From Arenicola marina (taxonomy: Eukaryota > Annelida > Polychaeta > Arenicolidae), in NCBI GenBank assembly GCA_964019135.1, contig OZ025253.1, positions 7,693,059-7,757,058 on the forward strand: a stretch of 64,000 nt of DNA, in the 5' to 3' direction. The first letter of the stretch is position 1, and each line of letters opens with the position of its first letter. Both the position numbers and the translations under genes were made by a program. The notes under the pieces are model-generated. The model saw only the letters and a list, made by a program, of their open reading frames with translations, made no database searches and was not told the origin of the DNA. Positions 44,967-54,575 of the stretch are shown piece by piece.

Positions 44967-46299
44967 TGTAGCCTTTGCTACAGGATGTCATATAGCCCAG
45001 CGAAAATAATCACGCACTTATGCCTAAAGTTTATAGTTTATTACAAAAAATTTTTTTTATCAAATATCCAGTACAAGTTCATGCGAAGACAGATGAGGCG
45101 AAGCGACGACAAGTGAGACGAAGCGAAGAGTGAAGAGCTGAAGTGGGTTGAAGTGGGTTGAAGTAGGTTGAAGTGGGTTGAAGTAGGTTGCAGTGGGTTG
45201 TAGTTGGAGACTGAAGGGTCGAAGTGGGGTGAAGAGAAGTGAAGCAATGAAGTGAAGTGGTTCTATCTGTCAAAGAAATTACTAAATTTTAGAAATAAAT
45301 TCTAAAATATTTAAGTTGTCATAAACTATCAAATAATATTACATTGTAGGATGTCACAAAATTTACTTAATTAATACTTAATTATCCAAAACGGGCTGTC
45401 ATATACACACAAAATAATCAACCACAACAACAAAAAATGGCTACAGAAAAAACAGCCAACTACACAAATAAGTATCAGTAATATCTAAATTATAAAAATG
45501 ACAGGCTGTCATTTTACCATAGCGATACCAAACAACTATGCAAGAAAACCTCATTAAATGCCTATAAACAAAGTTTAATACTCACTACGCTGGGGTGTTA
45601 AAGTGGTAGAAAATGTCAAATGCTTGTCAGATTACTGTGACTGTGTTGTCTTGTCCACGAGCGCTTAACTTCTTCGTTCATTATTAGTCCCCACGCGGTC
45701 ATCTGCACTAAGCCCCACCTCTCATGGTCTATATATAGCAAAGAGTATGCAACAAAAAACAGGCGCTGCCAATACCGCCTCAACTTCCAAGTCCCTCGGC
45801 AAGCTAAAATGCCATTATCCCACCATACGTCTCCATTTCCAACATCACAAATAATTTATCTTCTTAACTAAACTTACTTTAGATCATAATATTTGCAGTT
45901 ACTACGGCAAAATGACGCATTTGTGCAGAACACAACACAATCCCACTTTTCACAGAGGGATCGCGATAGACGGAACGCGCATTGTTGATGATGAAATCCT
46001 TGTTCTGCACAAATGCGTCATTTTGCCGTAGATGACCGCGTGGGGACTAATAATAAACGAAGAAGTTAAGCGCTCGTGGTCTTGTCAATGACTTGTAAAA
46101 AACCAACTCAACCGGAAACGAGAGAACGAGACCAGTACAAAAAACTGAAAAGTATTACGAGAAACACCCATGAGCCTCCGGAACAAATAATGGTGACATC
46201 TATGGAATAATGAAGGACTTAACAGGAGATAAACATAATTAGCTACGTTATGATATGATATGACGTTATGATACGTTGCAGTTGATTCTGTCCGTAACA
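44967..46299 (-). repeat. BEL right LTR (5' LTR) with a MITE inside
   Basis: It runs TGTAGCCTTTGC...CCGTAACA on the plus strand, about 0.9 kb without the 425-bp MITE. It is the intact reference for the split left LTR. Confidence 0.92.
45655..46079. mobile_element. 425-bp MITE in the BEL right LTR
   Basis: The ends CCACGAGCGCTTAACTTCTT and its complement form an inverted repeat of about 50 bp (through GTCCCCACGCGGTCATCT). A second internal inverted pair (TACGGCAAAATGACGCATTT and complement) lies at about 45902 and 46005. It is flanked by a 6-bp duplication TCTTGT (45649-45654, 46080-46085). The empty site is present in the left LTR near 30845. No coding capacity. Confidence 0.93.
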
Positions 46300-46300
46300 T

Positions 46301-46602
46301 TCTTGAGCGCTCATGGTAACATTGACCTCCTGGACCTCACACGGCGCCGTACGATAAAGTCACTAAGTCGTGCACTGTGGACGTTGTCAGCCAAATGTGT
46401 GTTCTTGTTCCTTAACCGAACAGCCGGACGGAGTAATCTCAAAGAATTTATAGAGTTCTTTGGTAATCTTCAGCGATTGTCGCTCCCTAATCACAAACTA
46501 CGCAACCTCCGCTCCATACGTTTGGTATTTGATGCACTGCAATCAAACAGAAAAGCATTACATATACTGCATTTATGCCGATCGATGCGTGGCGAAGTGT
46601 GA
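46301..46602 (+). CDS. Unassigned open frame next to the BEL border
   Basis: A plus-strand frame of about 100 residues runs straight out of the LTR border (FLSAHGNIDLLDLTRRR ... LQRLSLPNHKLRNLRSIRLV ... RSMRGEV stop). It is Leu-rich with an LRR-like rhythm, which could be chance. It has no in-frame ATG near the border, so if real it is the 3' part of an exon cut by the insertion, ending in a stop at 46602. No domain is recognised with confidence. Confidence 0.3.
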
Positions 46603-46723
46603 CTCGCGAAAGCTCGTTCGCTCAGGAGAGTAACACCAAGTTTGTTGAAAAGGTCATTTATTACATGACGAACAAATCAAATTAAAATATATACAAATTT
46701 ACGCAATGGCGACACGCGGCATA
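46570..46723. repeat. 154-bp direct repeat, copy 1
   Basis: CATTTATGCCGATCGATGCG to GCGACACGCGGCATA, repeated at 47390-47543 with about ten differences. The pair flanks a MITE and about 370 bp of other DNA. Confidence 0.9.
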
Positions 46724-47096
46724 GCCGAGCACGCCCGAATCCGAGCGAAGGTGGGGACCCCAATGAGGCCCCACCTTGTACAATGCAACGCGTGTACAAC
46801 GGAAGAAAGGAGGAGCTTGTGGGCGGTGGTGGGAAACCCTTTTCTTTCGTTCTGCCTCATAAAATGGCTACCGGATCGTCTGGATCTGGCCCATTGCGTG
46901 TCCTTTTTTCTCGCTCATGATTAGATTAGCCAAATAAGGAAACCGGAAGCGGAGTTACGCACCTAAATGCCGATAACATAAATAAGCTCGGTCTCCCGAC
47001 AATTATCATAGCATATACGGTTGCCTTATGATCCCATGTATACACGCCACCGTTATGACACGCTCCCCCAGTCGTCGTCATGAACCGGTTTATGGC
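46724..47096. other. Spacer between direct repeats, no gene seen
   Basis: Mixed-composition DNA without splice-supported frames. Confidence 0.5.
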
Positions 47097-47379
47097 CCTG
47101 GGGATCGTTTCACTAAGAGTTGCGAGCTCGTAACCGTATCTTCTACATGCTAATTTAACGACAGATCGCGATTTTACGAGCCACTTAATTGAGGGTTATA
47201 CTGCGATTATTAGGGTGCAGCCATCTTCGTGCAATTTATTTTCCCCTAATATTATTCAAAATCATGTTTGCCGTATATTTATGATGAATTCAACATATTT
47301 GATGTCTGTCCGGGCCGGCAATCCAATGTTTTAATTTTACGAGCAAAAGTTGCGAGATCTTAGTGAAAAGATCCCCAGG
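47097..47379. mobile_element. About 283-bp MITE with inverted ends
   Basis: CCTGGGGATCGTTTCACTAA at the left end is matched by the complement of TTAGTGAAAAGATCCCCAGG at the right end; arms extend about 40 bp (GTTGCGAG...CTCGTAA). The interior is AT-rich and non-coding. No certain target duplication. Confidence 0.75.
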
Positions 47380-47389
47380 CCTTAAGTGT

Positions 47390-47543
47390 CATTTATGCCG
47401 ATCGATGCGTGGCGAAGTGTGACTCGTGAAAGCTCGTTCGCTCAGGACAGTAACATCAAGTTTGTTGAAAAGGGCAATTATTACATGACGAGCAAATCAA
47501 ATGAACATATATACAAATTTACATAATGGCGACACGCAGCATA
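47390..47543. repeat. 154-bp direct repeat, copy 2
   Basis: Partner of 46570-46723. It abuts the right end of the MITE at 47379. Confidence 0.9.
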
Positions 47544-47839
47544 TTTTCCAAAAACGTTTGTCTGATTAGATAAATGTTAACTCGATGAGAAATAGATGTG
47601 TCATCACACGCTAAAAAGTCGAAAAGTGACGTAATGTGCACATTTCGATGCCGTAATACACAAGAAAGCCACACCTTTTCACACATAAAATGCACTAATT
47701 TGGCCAAACAAAGGGGCTTAATAACATACATGCGCATTTATATGCTAAGAATATAAATACATCATTTCCAGTCAAAACATGTTTAAGTTTCTCAAGAAAC
47801 TTGTTTCTGTAAGAGTACTGTACGTAACTATATACACAC

Positions 47840-47920
47840 CTGGTTTGGGTTCCTCGCATACGCCACATCTCGTTGCCGCGGGTGGGTTGTCCAAAGTACA
47901 GCAGGGACATGACCAGCTCA
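47840..47920 (-). CDS. NZF gene: zinc-finger exon
   Basis: A minus-strand exon of 81 bp after acceptor TATTTTGCAG, with a possible donor G|GTGTGT. It encodes WSCPCCTLDNPPAATRCGVC and EEPKP, matching the RanBP2/NZF finger pattern W-x-C-x2-C-x3-N-x6-C-x2-C. Ubiquitin-binding NZFs carry Thr-Phe/Leu after the second Cys and a hydrophobic residue between the last two; here these are TL and V, so ubiquitin binding is plausible (inference). If the donor is not used, the frame continues 22 codons to a stop at 47772 and the protein ends there. It resembles C-terminal fingers of TAB2/3- or LUBAC-type adaptors in form only. Confidence 0.85.
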
Positions 47921-48237
47921 CTGCAAAATATACCAGTAGTTTCAAATGACTGCTGCCCACAGTCCTTAGCGATCCAGACAAAATCAAAAGTTGCGGTTTC
48001 CGGATCAGCGGGACGCTAACGAAACATTAGGACTACCTGCTACGGATCACCATGGTGTGTAAATACTTAGGTTGCCGGGCCACCATCTTCTAGCACCATT
48101 ACATAAATAGACACTGAACATTACACCGGTAGTGGTTTTGTCCAACCATAAACTGTACCTGACCATTATCCTACCTCACCAGAGTACACTAGTTTGTATT
48201 GGAACTTTATTTCCAGCATGAAGTTGTGTGGACTGAC

Positions 48238-48361
48238 CAGGAGGAGACGCCGCGATTCCGCCATGTGGTCTCCAACCTGTCCGTCGTTGTCGTTCCAGCT
48301 CACGCAGCTCGCCTTGTAACCGTTCTATTAGGTCACGGTTGGATGACACTGCCGCTCGTTG
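48238..48361 (-). CDS. NZF gene: coiled-coil and linker exon
   Basis: Acceptor CACACCCACAG, then QRAAVSSNRDLIERLQGELR-ELERQRR (heptad-like coiled coil) and a Gly/Pro/Ser linker. Two donors keep the frame into the finger. G|GTCAGT at 48237 joins the first AG of the next exon (phase 1). TG|GTGAGG at 48179 makes a 182-bp exon and joins the AG four bases further on (phase 2). I list the shorter form; the longer adds QSTQLHAGNKVPIQTSVL. Confidence 0.72.
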
Positions 48362-48364
48362 CTG

Positions 48365-49170
48365 TGGGTGTGTAATTTACATTATATGAAATAAATTAAC
48401 TTATTAACCGACGACTTTTCATATCTATATTAATTATTTCACGTTGATGACGTAGTACGCACGAATATCACCATGTTTCCCATATAGTCATAAATCCCGG
48501 GTCATACCGATAATTCCCTTTCCTCTTTGTGTTTGAACATAATAAAAACAACAATTTCCCTTTTGCAATTGTCTGTTTTACAAAAGGTAAAGCAATAAAA
48601 GGGGTTGGCAGATTAGTTTTCCCTTAACTGTTTCGAAAAATGATAAAGCAATATATAGGTATAACTGTCATCAGAGACCGTTTTCCCTTTTAGGAAAAAA
48701 AAAACGAAGCGAAAATAGGTAACACTTAACCGATATCGTTTTGCGACGGATATGTATACGTAACAATCGCATGACACCGTTTAGTCATTTTATAATTTGC
48801 AAGACAAAAAGCCGTAATACTAGCGCGATTCCTTATCCGACAAATCGTATATCCTGAGATAATGTATCTATATGCCGGATAAGGTATTTCTTTATTATTT
48901 AGGTCAGGTAAGGACATTAATACATTTGAACTATTTCGTATTTGATGTGCCCAATCGAGTATCTTATCTCCTCATGGCACAGACGAGGCTTATACACACT
49001 TTGAATAAGATATAGGCCTAGACGTAGGTAGAAATTTACGCAACGTTTTGCAATAACTATAGTCAGGACCTTCCTGACAACACGGATCCGTCGTTTGGCT
49101 CATTTCGAAAGCCTACCAGGCGCACTTACAACATTACGTATTTCATCATCATTTATCAGCTAAATAAAAC
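48365..49170. other. Intron of the NZF gene
   Basis: An AT-rich intron of about 0.8 kb between the two coiled-coil exons. Short open frames inside (for example 48726-48917) have no support. Confidence 0.65.
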
Positions 49171-49174
49171 CAAC

Positions 49175-49246
49175 CTTTCTCGTTTCTCTTAAAAGAGCAT
49201 TCTTCTTCTCGCCGCTGACTGATCGTTGTTGCCGTAACGCGTTAAG
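49175..49246 (-). CDS. NZF gene: coiled-coil exon
   Basis: A 72-bp minus-strand exon, acceptor TTATCCTGCAG, donor G|GTTGGT, phase 0 at both ends. It encodes LNALRQQRSVSGEKKNALLR-ETRK, charged and heptad-like, continuing the coiled coil of the upstream exon. The phase fits both neighbours exactly. The donor is weak, but no other fits. Confidence 0.75.
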
Positions 49247-49483
49247 CTGCAGGATAAGGACACAATTCCATTCATAATCAGTCCGTGGCTTGCATTGAAC
49301 CTTGTGACGATTCATTTAAAAAGCAACGAGCTACAGCTTTGAAGTGATGTTTTCTTATGTTTCGTTTCAATGTCAACATAGCTCTCACGAGAATGGATTG
49401 AGCTGCATATTTTGAGGTCAGGTTACTCGATGATCGATGCATCTTGGTTAACTGCAAAATAATATCCATAGCTGAGACCATAC

Positions 49484-49609
49484 CCTGCTTTCATCTTCTT
49501 TGGTCGACGATTCGCATGCTTCCAATGCAGCTTCCATATCAGTCACTTGTCTTGTTACTGCCGTGCAACTCCGGTGCTGAGCAATGAAGTTTTCACGGGC
49601 CGCCTTAGC
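49484..49609 (-). CDS. NZF gene: coiled-coil exon
   Basis: A 126-bp minus-strand exon, acceptor TACATTTTTAG, donor G|GTATGG, phase 0 at both ends. It encodes 42 residues: AKAARENFIAQHRSCTAVTR, then QVTDMEAALEACESSTKEDESR, a strongly helical, charged coiled-coil sequence. It joins the start exon (phase 0) and the next coiled-coil exon (phase 0) without a stop. It is the longest of the five exons and the best sign that this is one small adaptor-like protein of roughly 160-190 residues. Confidence 0.8.
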
Positions 49610-50533
49610 CTAAAAATGTAACATTTAAATGAATGTGTGAAGCTAGTGAACACTCAAGTATTCATCGGCGTTAATATTAAGCGGGATATATTTAAATACC
49701 ACAAATAATAATTAAGATAACTGCGAATATTTCCCAGATATCTTATGTTATTTTCCTAGATGGCGGATTTTTTTTAGGAATCATTAACATTATCACACAG
49801 TATCTCCCAATAACCCAGTGCAGCCACCACACCGCTCACGTGACCTGACGAACCAATTACAGACAAGCCCGTAACATCGCTCGTCTGCATTCGAGCAACA
49901 TTGGTATAAAGTCGAGTAAATTGACAGTTCTTATGAAACAGACACACTATAGAGCGGATATTTTCAATAACAATTCAGATTTCAGAATTGAGATATGCCT
50001 ATTCCTCAAGTTACAGTAGGCCATACGACTGGGAAGTTCTGGCCGGGCAGGGGAATTTTCGCGGAGCCCTTCCCAAAGCCAGCAATCACGCCCCCTTCGG
50101 ACAATTGTACAGCTAAAAGAGAAAGTATCATTTCGCTGCTAACCATTCTAAAAGTAAAACTGCAGAAAAAAATTGCAGCACAACGTGTCGAGGACCAACT
50201 TCAAACCCAGTGAGTTTTCAGCATATGATGTTGAACACAAAACTTTACACAGGGCAAGAACTGGCGAAAAAAGATAATTACGTTTTGGGGGTGCACATGT
50301 GGCAAGCTGACGCGAACGTTCCGCGACAAAACGGTCTACGAGTGGAAGGTTTTCGATACTACTATACCCCCAACCTCTAACCCATACATCTAGTAACCCA
50401 ACCCGTCCTTAGCATCCGGGTTAGTTGTCCGGTCAAAGTTGGAAAATACCGTAATGTTTGTTCCTTGTTGACACTGTGGGGGGTCAATATGCCAGTCCAT
50501 GATACGCTCATCGCATTGTATGGTCGACTTTAC

Positions 50534-50593
50534 CTTTTCGCGTAATGTTCCTTCCTCATGGGAAGATTGAAGCTGCCCACCTCCGTCATCCAT
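50534..50593 (-). CDS. NZF gene: start exon
   Basis: The minus-strand ATG at 50593 sits in a good start context (CAGCCATGG) and is followed by 20 codons (MDDGGGQLQSSHEEGTLREK) and a strong donor G|GTAAAG in phase 0. It joins in frame to the exon at 49484-49609. No signal peptide is present, so the protein is cytosolic or nuclear. The assembled protein has an acidic start, a coiled coil over about 110 residues, a short linker and the NZF finger. A frame reading on past the donor is an intron extension. Confidence 0.75.
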
Positions 50594-50599
50594 GGCTGA

Positions 50600-52144
50600 A
50601 TTCTTTATTCACCAAGACTGCATCAAGATCGATAGTAATTTTACATATATGCAAATATATATAGATACTACAAATTTAGATTAACACGTTAGACCTGTCG
50701 AAAGATAATGTATTCACACGAGCACAAAATACCTAATTTTGTCGAGATGTATCCTAATTATCTGCATAAAATAGGAAGTCCTGTTTCAACTTTATCTTAC
50801 ATCTTATATCCACCAAATCTAACACAGTGTAATGACATCCAGGTACCATCATCGTGAGGTATGAAAGCAATTGGACATATATTGGCGAAGACAACAAACC
50901 ACACCTAATGCAGGCAGATGATAAACACGGTTATACAAGCAGCGCTCCCTTTTACCGGGCATCGTAGGGGCATTACAATCTTATTATTGTGATACTATAA
51001 TATGGATATATAACAGCTATTCGTGCTGTGTAAGACATCGCAAATCGTGCTACACACGAACCCTATAGCTAGCAGCTTCAATCGTCCACAGCAAGTATTA
51101 TTCAACAATAAGAAAAACGCGTGTGTCTGCTAGGTAGACTTCTTAAAAAGCTTACTCATTGCTGTATTGCCAGGAATTGTGCAATAACGGTCTCGTTTGA
51201 AGGTGATATAAGCATATATGATATAGGAGATCAGCCCCGCCAAACAAGGGCCTTCATAAGTGGTGGGGGGGGGGCTCTATATGTAGACCGGTCATCTTCT
51301 GCGTAGTTAACAAAATCCCCCACAGAAACAAATATTATATAGTATACGCAAAACGCGAGCGATGCTGAAAGAATGGTTCGTCCTTTTTTTTACAAAGTGC
51401 GGCGTGACCTTCATCTTTGGCGAGCCTCAGATCCCGGCTCTGAAGGTAAAGAATAATGGGAGCAAACCTTGGACGAACAGATGTGAGGCCAGGGAAGGGC
51501 TTACTCAGCCGATCTGCGAGGCATATATGTTACTCCTGCTGGCAGATGATAACATATATATCCGCCACGTGTGTGTGTGTGCCCTCCGGATAGGGCAAAA
51601 ATATAAATTAGATGGTCGCGATATATGTTAGGGGAAAGCGGGGCATAACGGGGTGAGGTGATATCTCCATAGTTATGTGGTGCCGCCTGGCGCAATACTT
51701 AAGTCTTTTGGCACGCGCAACACGAAGCGGGGAATCGATAGGGCACAATAGGCGAGTATAAACCAAGATTTGTATTTTTTTTAAATTTTGATCTAATTTC
51801 CTGCTCTCCTGCCAACAGGAGTAACACGTGAAATAGTGGCGGTACAGTCTTCCATTCTGATTTGTATGCGAGGGGACACCCCCTGAAGATTTTCCAAACA
51901 AAGTGCACCCCCCACTTTCTAATTCCTCGATCCGCACAAAATTGTACATACACTATAATACATCATATTTAGCATTGGCGGATCCAATCGAAACTGTTGG
52001 TCGAAACGGTCACTGTTATATAAAATATGTAATATATGTAACTCAACGACAATTACAAAACAGGCGGTTTTCGGAAATGTGAAAACAAAACGATGCCATG
52101 ATACGTAAATGGTAATGCCATAGATAACGAGAACGTCAAGCGTA
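50600..52144. other. No confident gene; upstream region of the NZF gene
   Basis: It contains the presumed promoter side of the NZF gene (near 50600-50900), then AT-rich DNA. Open frames around 51121-51949 lack splice signals or domains. A stretch near 51540-51700 overlaps several false frames on both strands. Confidence 0.45.
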
Positions 52145-53480
52145 GCTTCAGATAAGTGCAACTGGAATATATATAGCGAGTGCCGACTATGTACATGCAT
52201 TGCTGACAGAGTATAGGCCGAAATGTCCGTGCGCCGTGAGTCATTTGGCGTATCGAAGCTTTATACTGGGATCGGCCATGTTAAATGTCTTTGTTTTTTT
52301 GCGTGCAGCACTCGTCTGATTTGAAAGGCATTTGGCACACATGATGTCAGTAATATTGGTACCTATTCCACGACATAAAGGATGTCTATCTGCATTTATT
52401 TAGGCACAGCGATTTTTCTCCATTTTTATTCGGATCAAATTTAACCATCCAATAGCTCGAAACCTATAAATGTGAGGTGAAATCTGAGACCACATTTCTT
52501 TTGTGCCTCTCTCAGAAGAATACCGTGAGACAACCCGCGGATCTCTGGAGCCAATATTAACGGAGCTACGAAGAAAAACAAGATTCGTGACCTTGTTGTG
52601 ACCTTGACCTTGGAAGCGTGACCTTGACCAATATAGTTATTCGTGCCCAATTACTGATGTCATGTATCAGGCCAGGTGGCGTTTGTCTTACATGTACCCT
52701 TCACGGAGAAATTGAGACCATTTCCCGCCAAAATGCTGCCGTAGGATCCTATGTTAAACTTTGGGATTTTTTGGCAGAAGAACTACTCAGACGATTTTCA
52801 AAATTGAAGCACCGTATACAAGGTACCTATGAGCCCAATGCGTGAATTAATTTTGAGCGTCATTAAGTAAAATCTGGGAACGCTATAGCGACTTTGCCGA
52901 CTTTTGGTCCTACCTTTCAATGGTTAAGCGAATTTGGAAAAATTCCTGTGACCTTCACCTTTGACCTACATGGCCCATCTACGAACTTAGCCTGACGGTG
53001 GGCCGTGGCATTGTCTGTGCAGAAGGAGGAGTCGATATCTCAAACTCTTAAAAAAAAAAAAAAATCCAAAATTTTGAATTTTTAGCTGCCTGTGGCGCGA
53101 AAACTTTTTATCCTACGTCAAATCTGATGTCAGTAACGCGAACTAATTGCGGCTCTCTAGCTGCAATATTAAGTGAGCTAGAGCGGAAAATGTGTTTTGG
53201 ACGTATGACGTCATCGTGACGTTGACGTTTGAGGTACGTTGCCCATCTTCGAACTCAGCCTGAGATTGGCCATTCCGCATCTTTTTGTAAATTTGGAAGT
53301 CGATATGTTAAGGCATTCGAGAGATAATGCGTGACAAGACAGACGGACAGACAGACACACACACAGACAGACAGACTCACCGAACACACTGACATAAGAC
53401 GAAAATCGTAGATTTTCGTCTTAACAAACCGAACACACCGACATTAGGCGAAAATCGTAGATTTTCGTCTTAACAAACGA
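52145..53480. repeat. TGACCTTGACC repeat family, copy 4 (near complete)
   Basis: It starts with the same text as copy 3 (AGTGCAACTGGAATATATA) and keeps its order of blocks: triple TGACCTTG block at 52587-52630, poly-A near 53050, GACGTCATCGTGACGTTGAC, and the CAGACAGACACACAC microsatellite at 53345-53370. It ends with two close copies of the palindrome AAGACGAAAATCGTAGATTT-TCGTCTT. About 85-90% similar to copy 3 by eye. Confidence 0.85.
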
Positions 53481-53529
53481 ACGAAGTGATAGATGCCGTA
53501 AAATCGTAGATTTTACGTCATAACTAGAC

Positions 53530-54575
53530 GGTCAAGCAGAGCTTGAGAAGGAAGACGAAAACTGTGGTCATGGGATCAATTTGACTATGTTAAGAACCAT
53601 TTCATGACGTTGGCATGGCACGCCGTCAGTCATTTGGCGTATCTAGGCTTTATATTGGGATTAGCCATGTTAAAGTGTGATTATTTGCTAGCGTCGAAAC
53701 TACAGCTTCGATTTTAATGCAATTTGGCAAACATGATCCCAGTAATATGGGTACATATGCCACCCCACATCTACCTGCATTTATGTAGTAACAGCGAATT
53801 TTTTGCCCTTTCGGCAATGTCAAAATTGATCATCCAATAACTCGAAAACTATAAAGGTGAGGTGAAATCTGGGGGCACATTACTTTTGCGAATGTCTCTG
53901 TAGAATACTCTGAAACAAACAGCGAACCTCTAGTTCTGATATTAACGAAGTTAGGCGGGAAAACATATTTCGTAACCTTGACCTCGATGTGACCTTGACT
54001 TTGGAAGCGTGACCTTGATCAATATAGTACTTTGCGCCCAAATACCAATGTCATGTCTCACGCAAGGTGTCATTTGTCTGACATGTGCCCTTCATGGAGA
54101 ACTTAAGGAGGTTATTTTCCCGCCAAAATGCTCCCGTAGGGTTCCATGTTAAACTTTGAGAATTTTTAGCGGGAAAACTATTTGGGCGATGTGCACAAAT
54201 GAAAGACGACATAGAAGGTACCAATGGGCCCAATACGTGAAATAATTTGCAGCGTGATTAAATGGAAACTGCGAACGTTATAGAGATTTTCCCGTTTTTT
54301 TCAATGGTTTAGCGAATTTCGAAAAAATCCTGTGACCTTGACCTTTGACCTACATGGCCCATCTTCGAACCTAGCATGACGATTGCCATTGCGCATGTTT
54401 TTTTGTGCATTTGGAAGTCGATATCTTAAGGCATTCGAAAGAAAATGTCTTACGTGACAAACAGACAGACACACACACACAAACGGAACACACCGTCATA
54501 AGACGAAAATTTTCAATTTTCGTCTTAACGAAGTGATAGATGCCGTAAAATCGAAGATCTTACGTCATAAAAATT
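53530..54575. repeat. TGACCTTGACC repeat family, copy 5
   Basis: A more diverged copy: decayed triple block at 53972-54019, composite TGACCTTGACCTTTGACCT at about 54332-54350, microsatellite ACAGACAGACACACAC near 54461, and the terminal palindrome at about 54503-54530. Confidence 0.8.

Larger units (their letters stand above)
27758..46299 (-). mobile_element. BEL/Pao LTR retroelement carrying four nested insertions (fossil)
   Basis: Long terminal repeats (TGTAGCC...GTAACA on the plus strand) lie at both ends; each is about 0.9 kb once insertions are removed. The internal part (about 38975-44966) reads on the minus strand. It shows BEL/Pao hallmarks in order: DUF1759-type gag, CCHC knuckles, DUF1758-type aspartic protease, reverse transcriptase, RNase H, H2C2 integrase and a DUF5641-like end. 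It is broken, with a handful of breaks. LTRs are very alike, so it is fairly young, but it is older than the Gypsy element that sits in its left LTR. No matching target-site duplication was seen at the outer borders. Confidence 0.93.
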
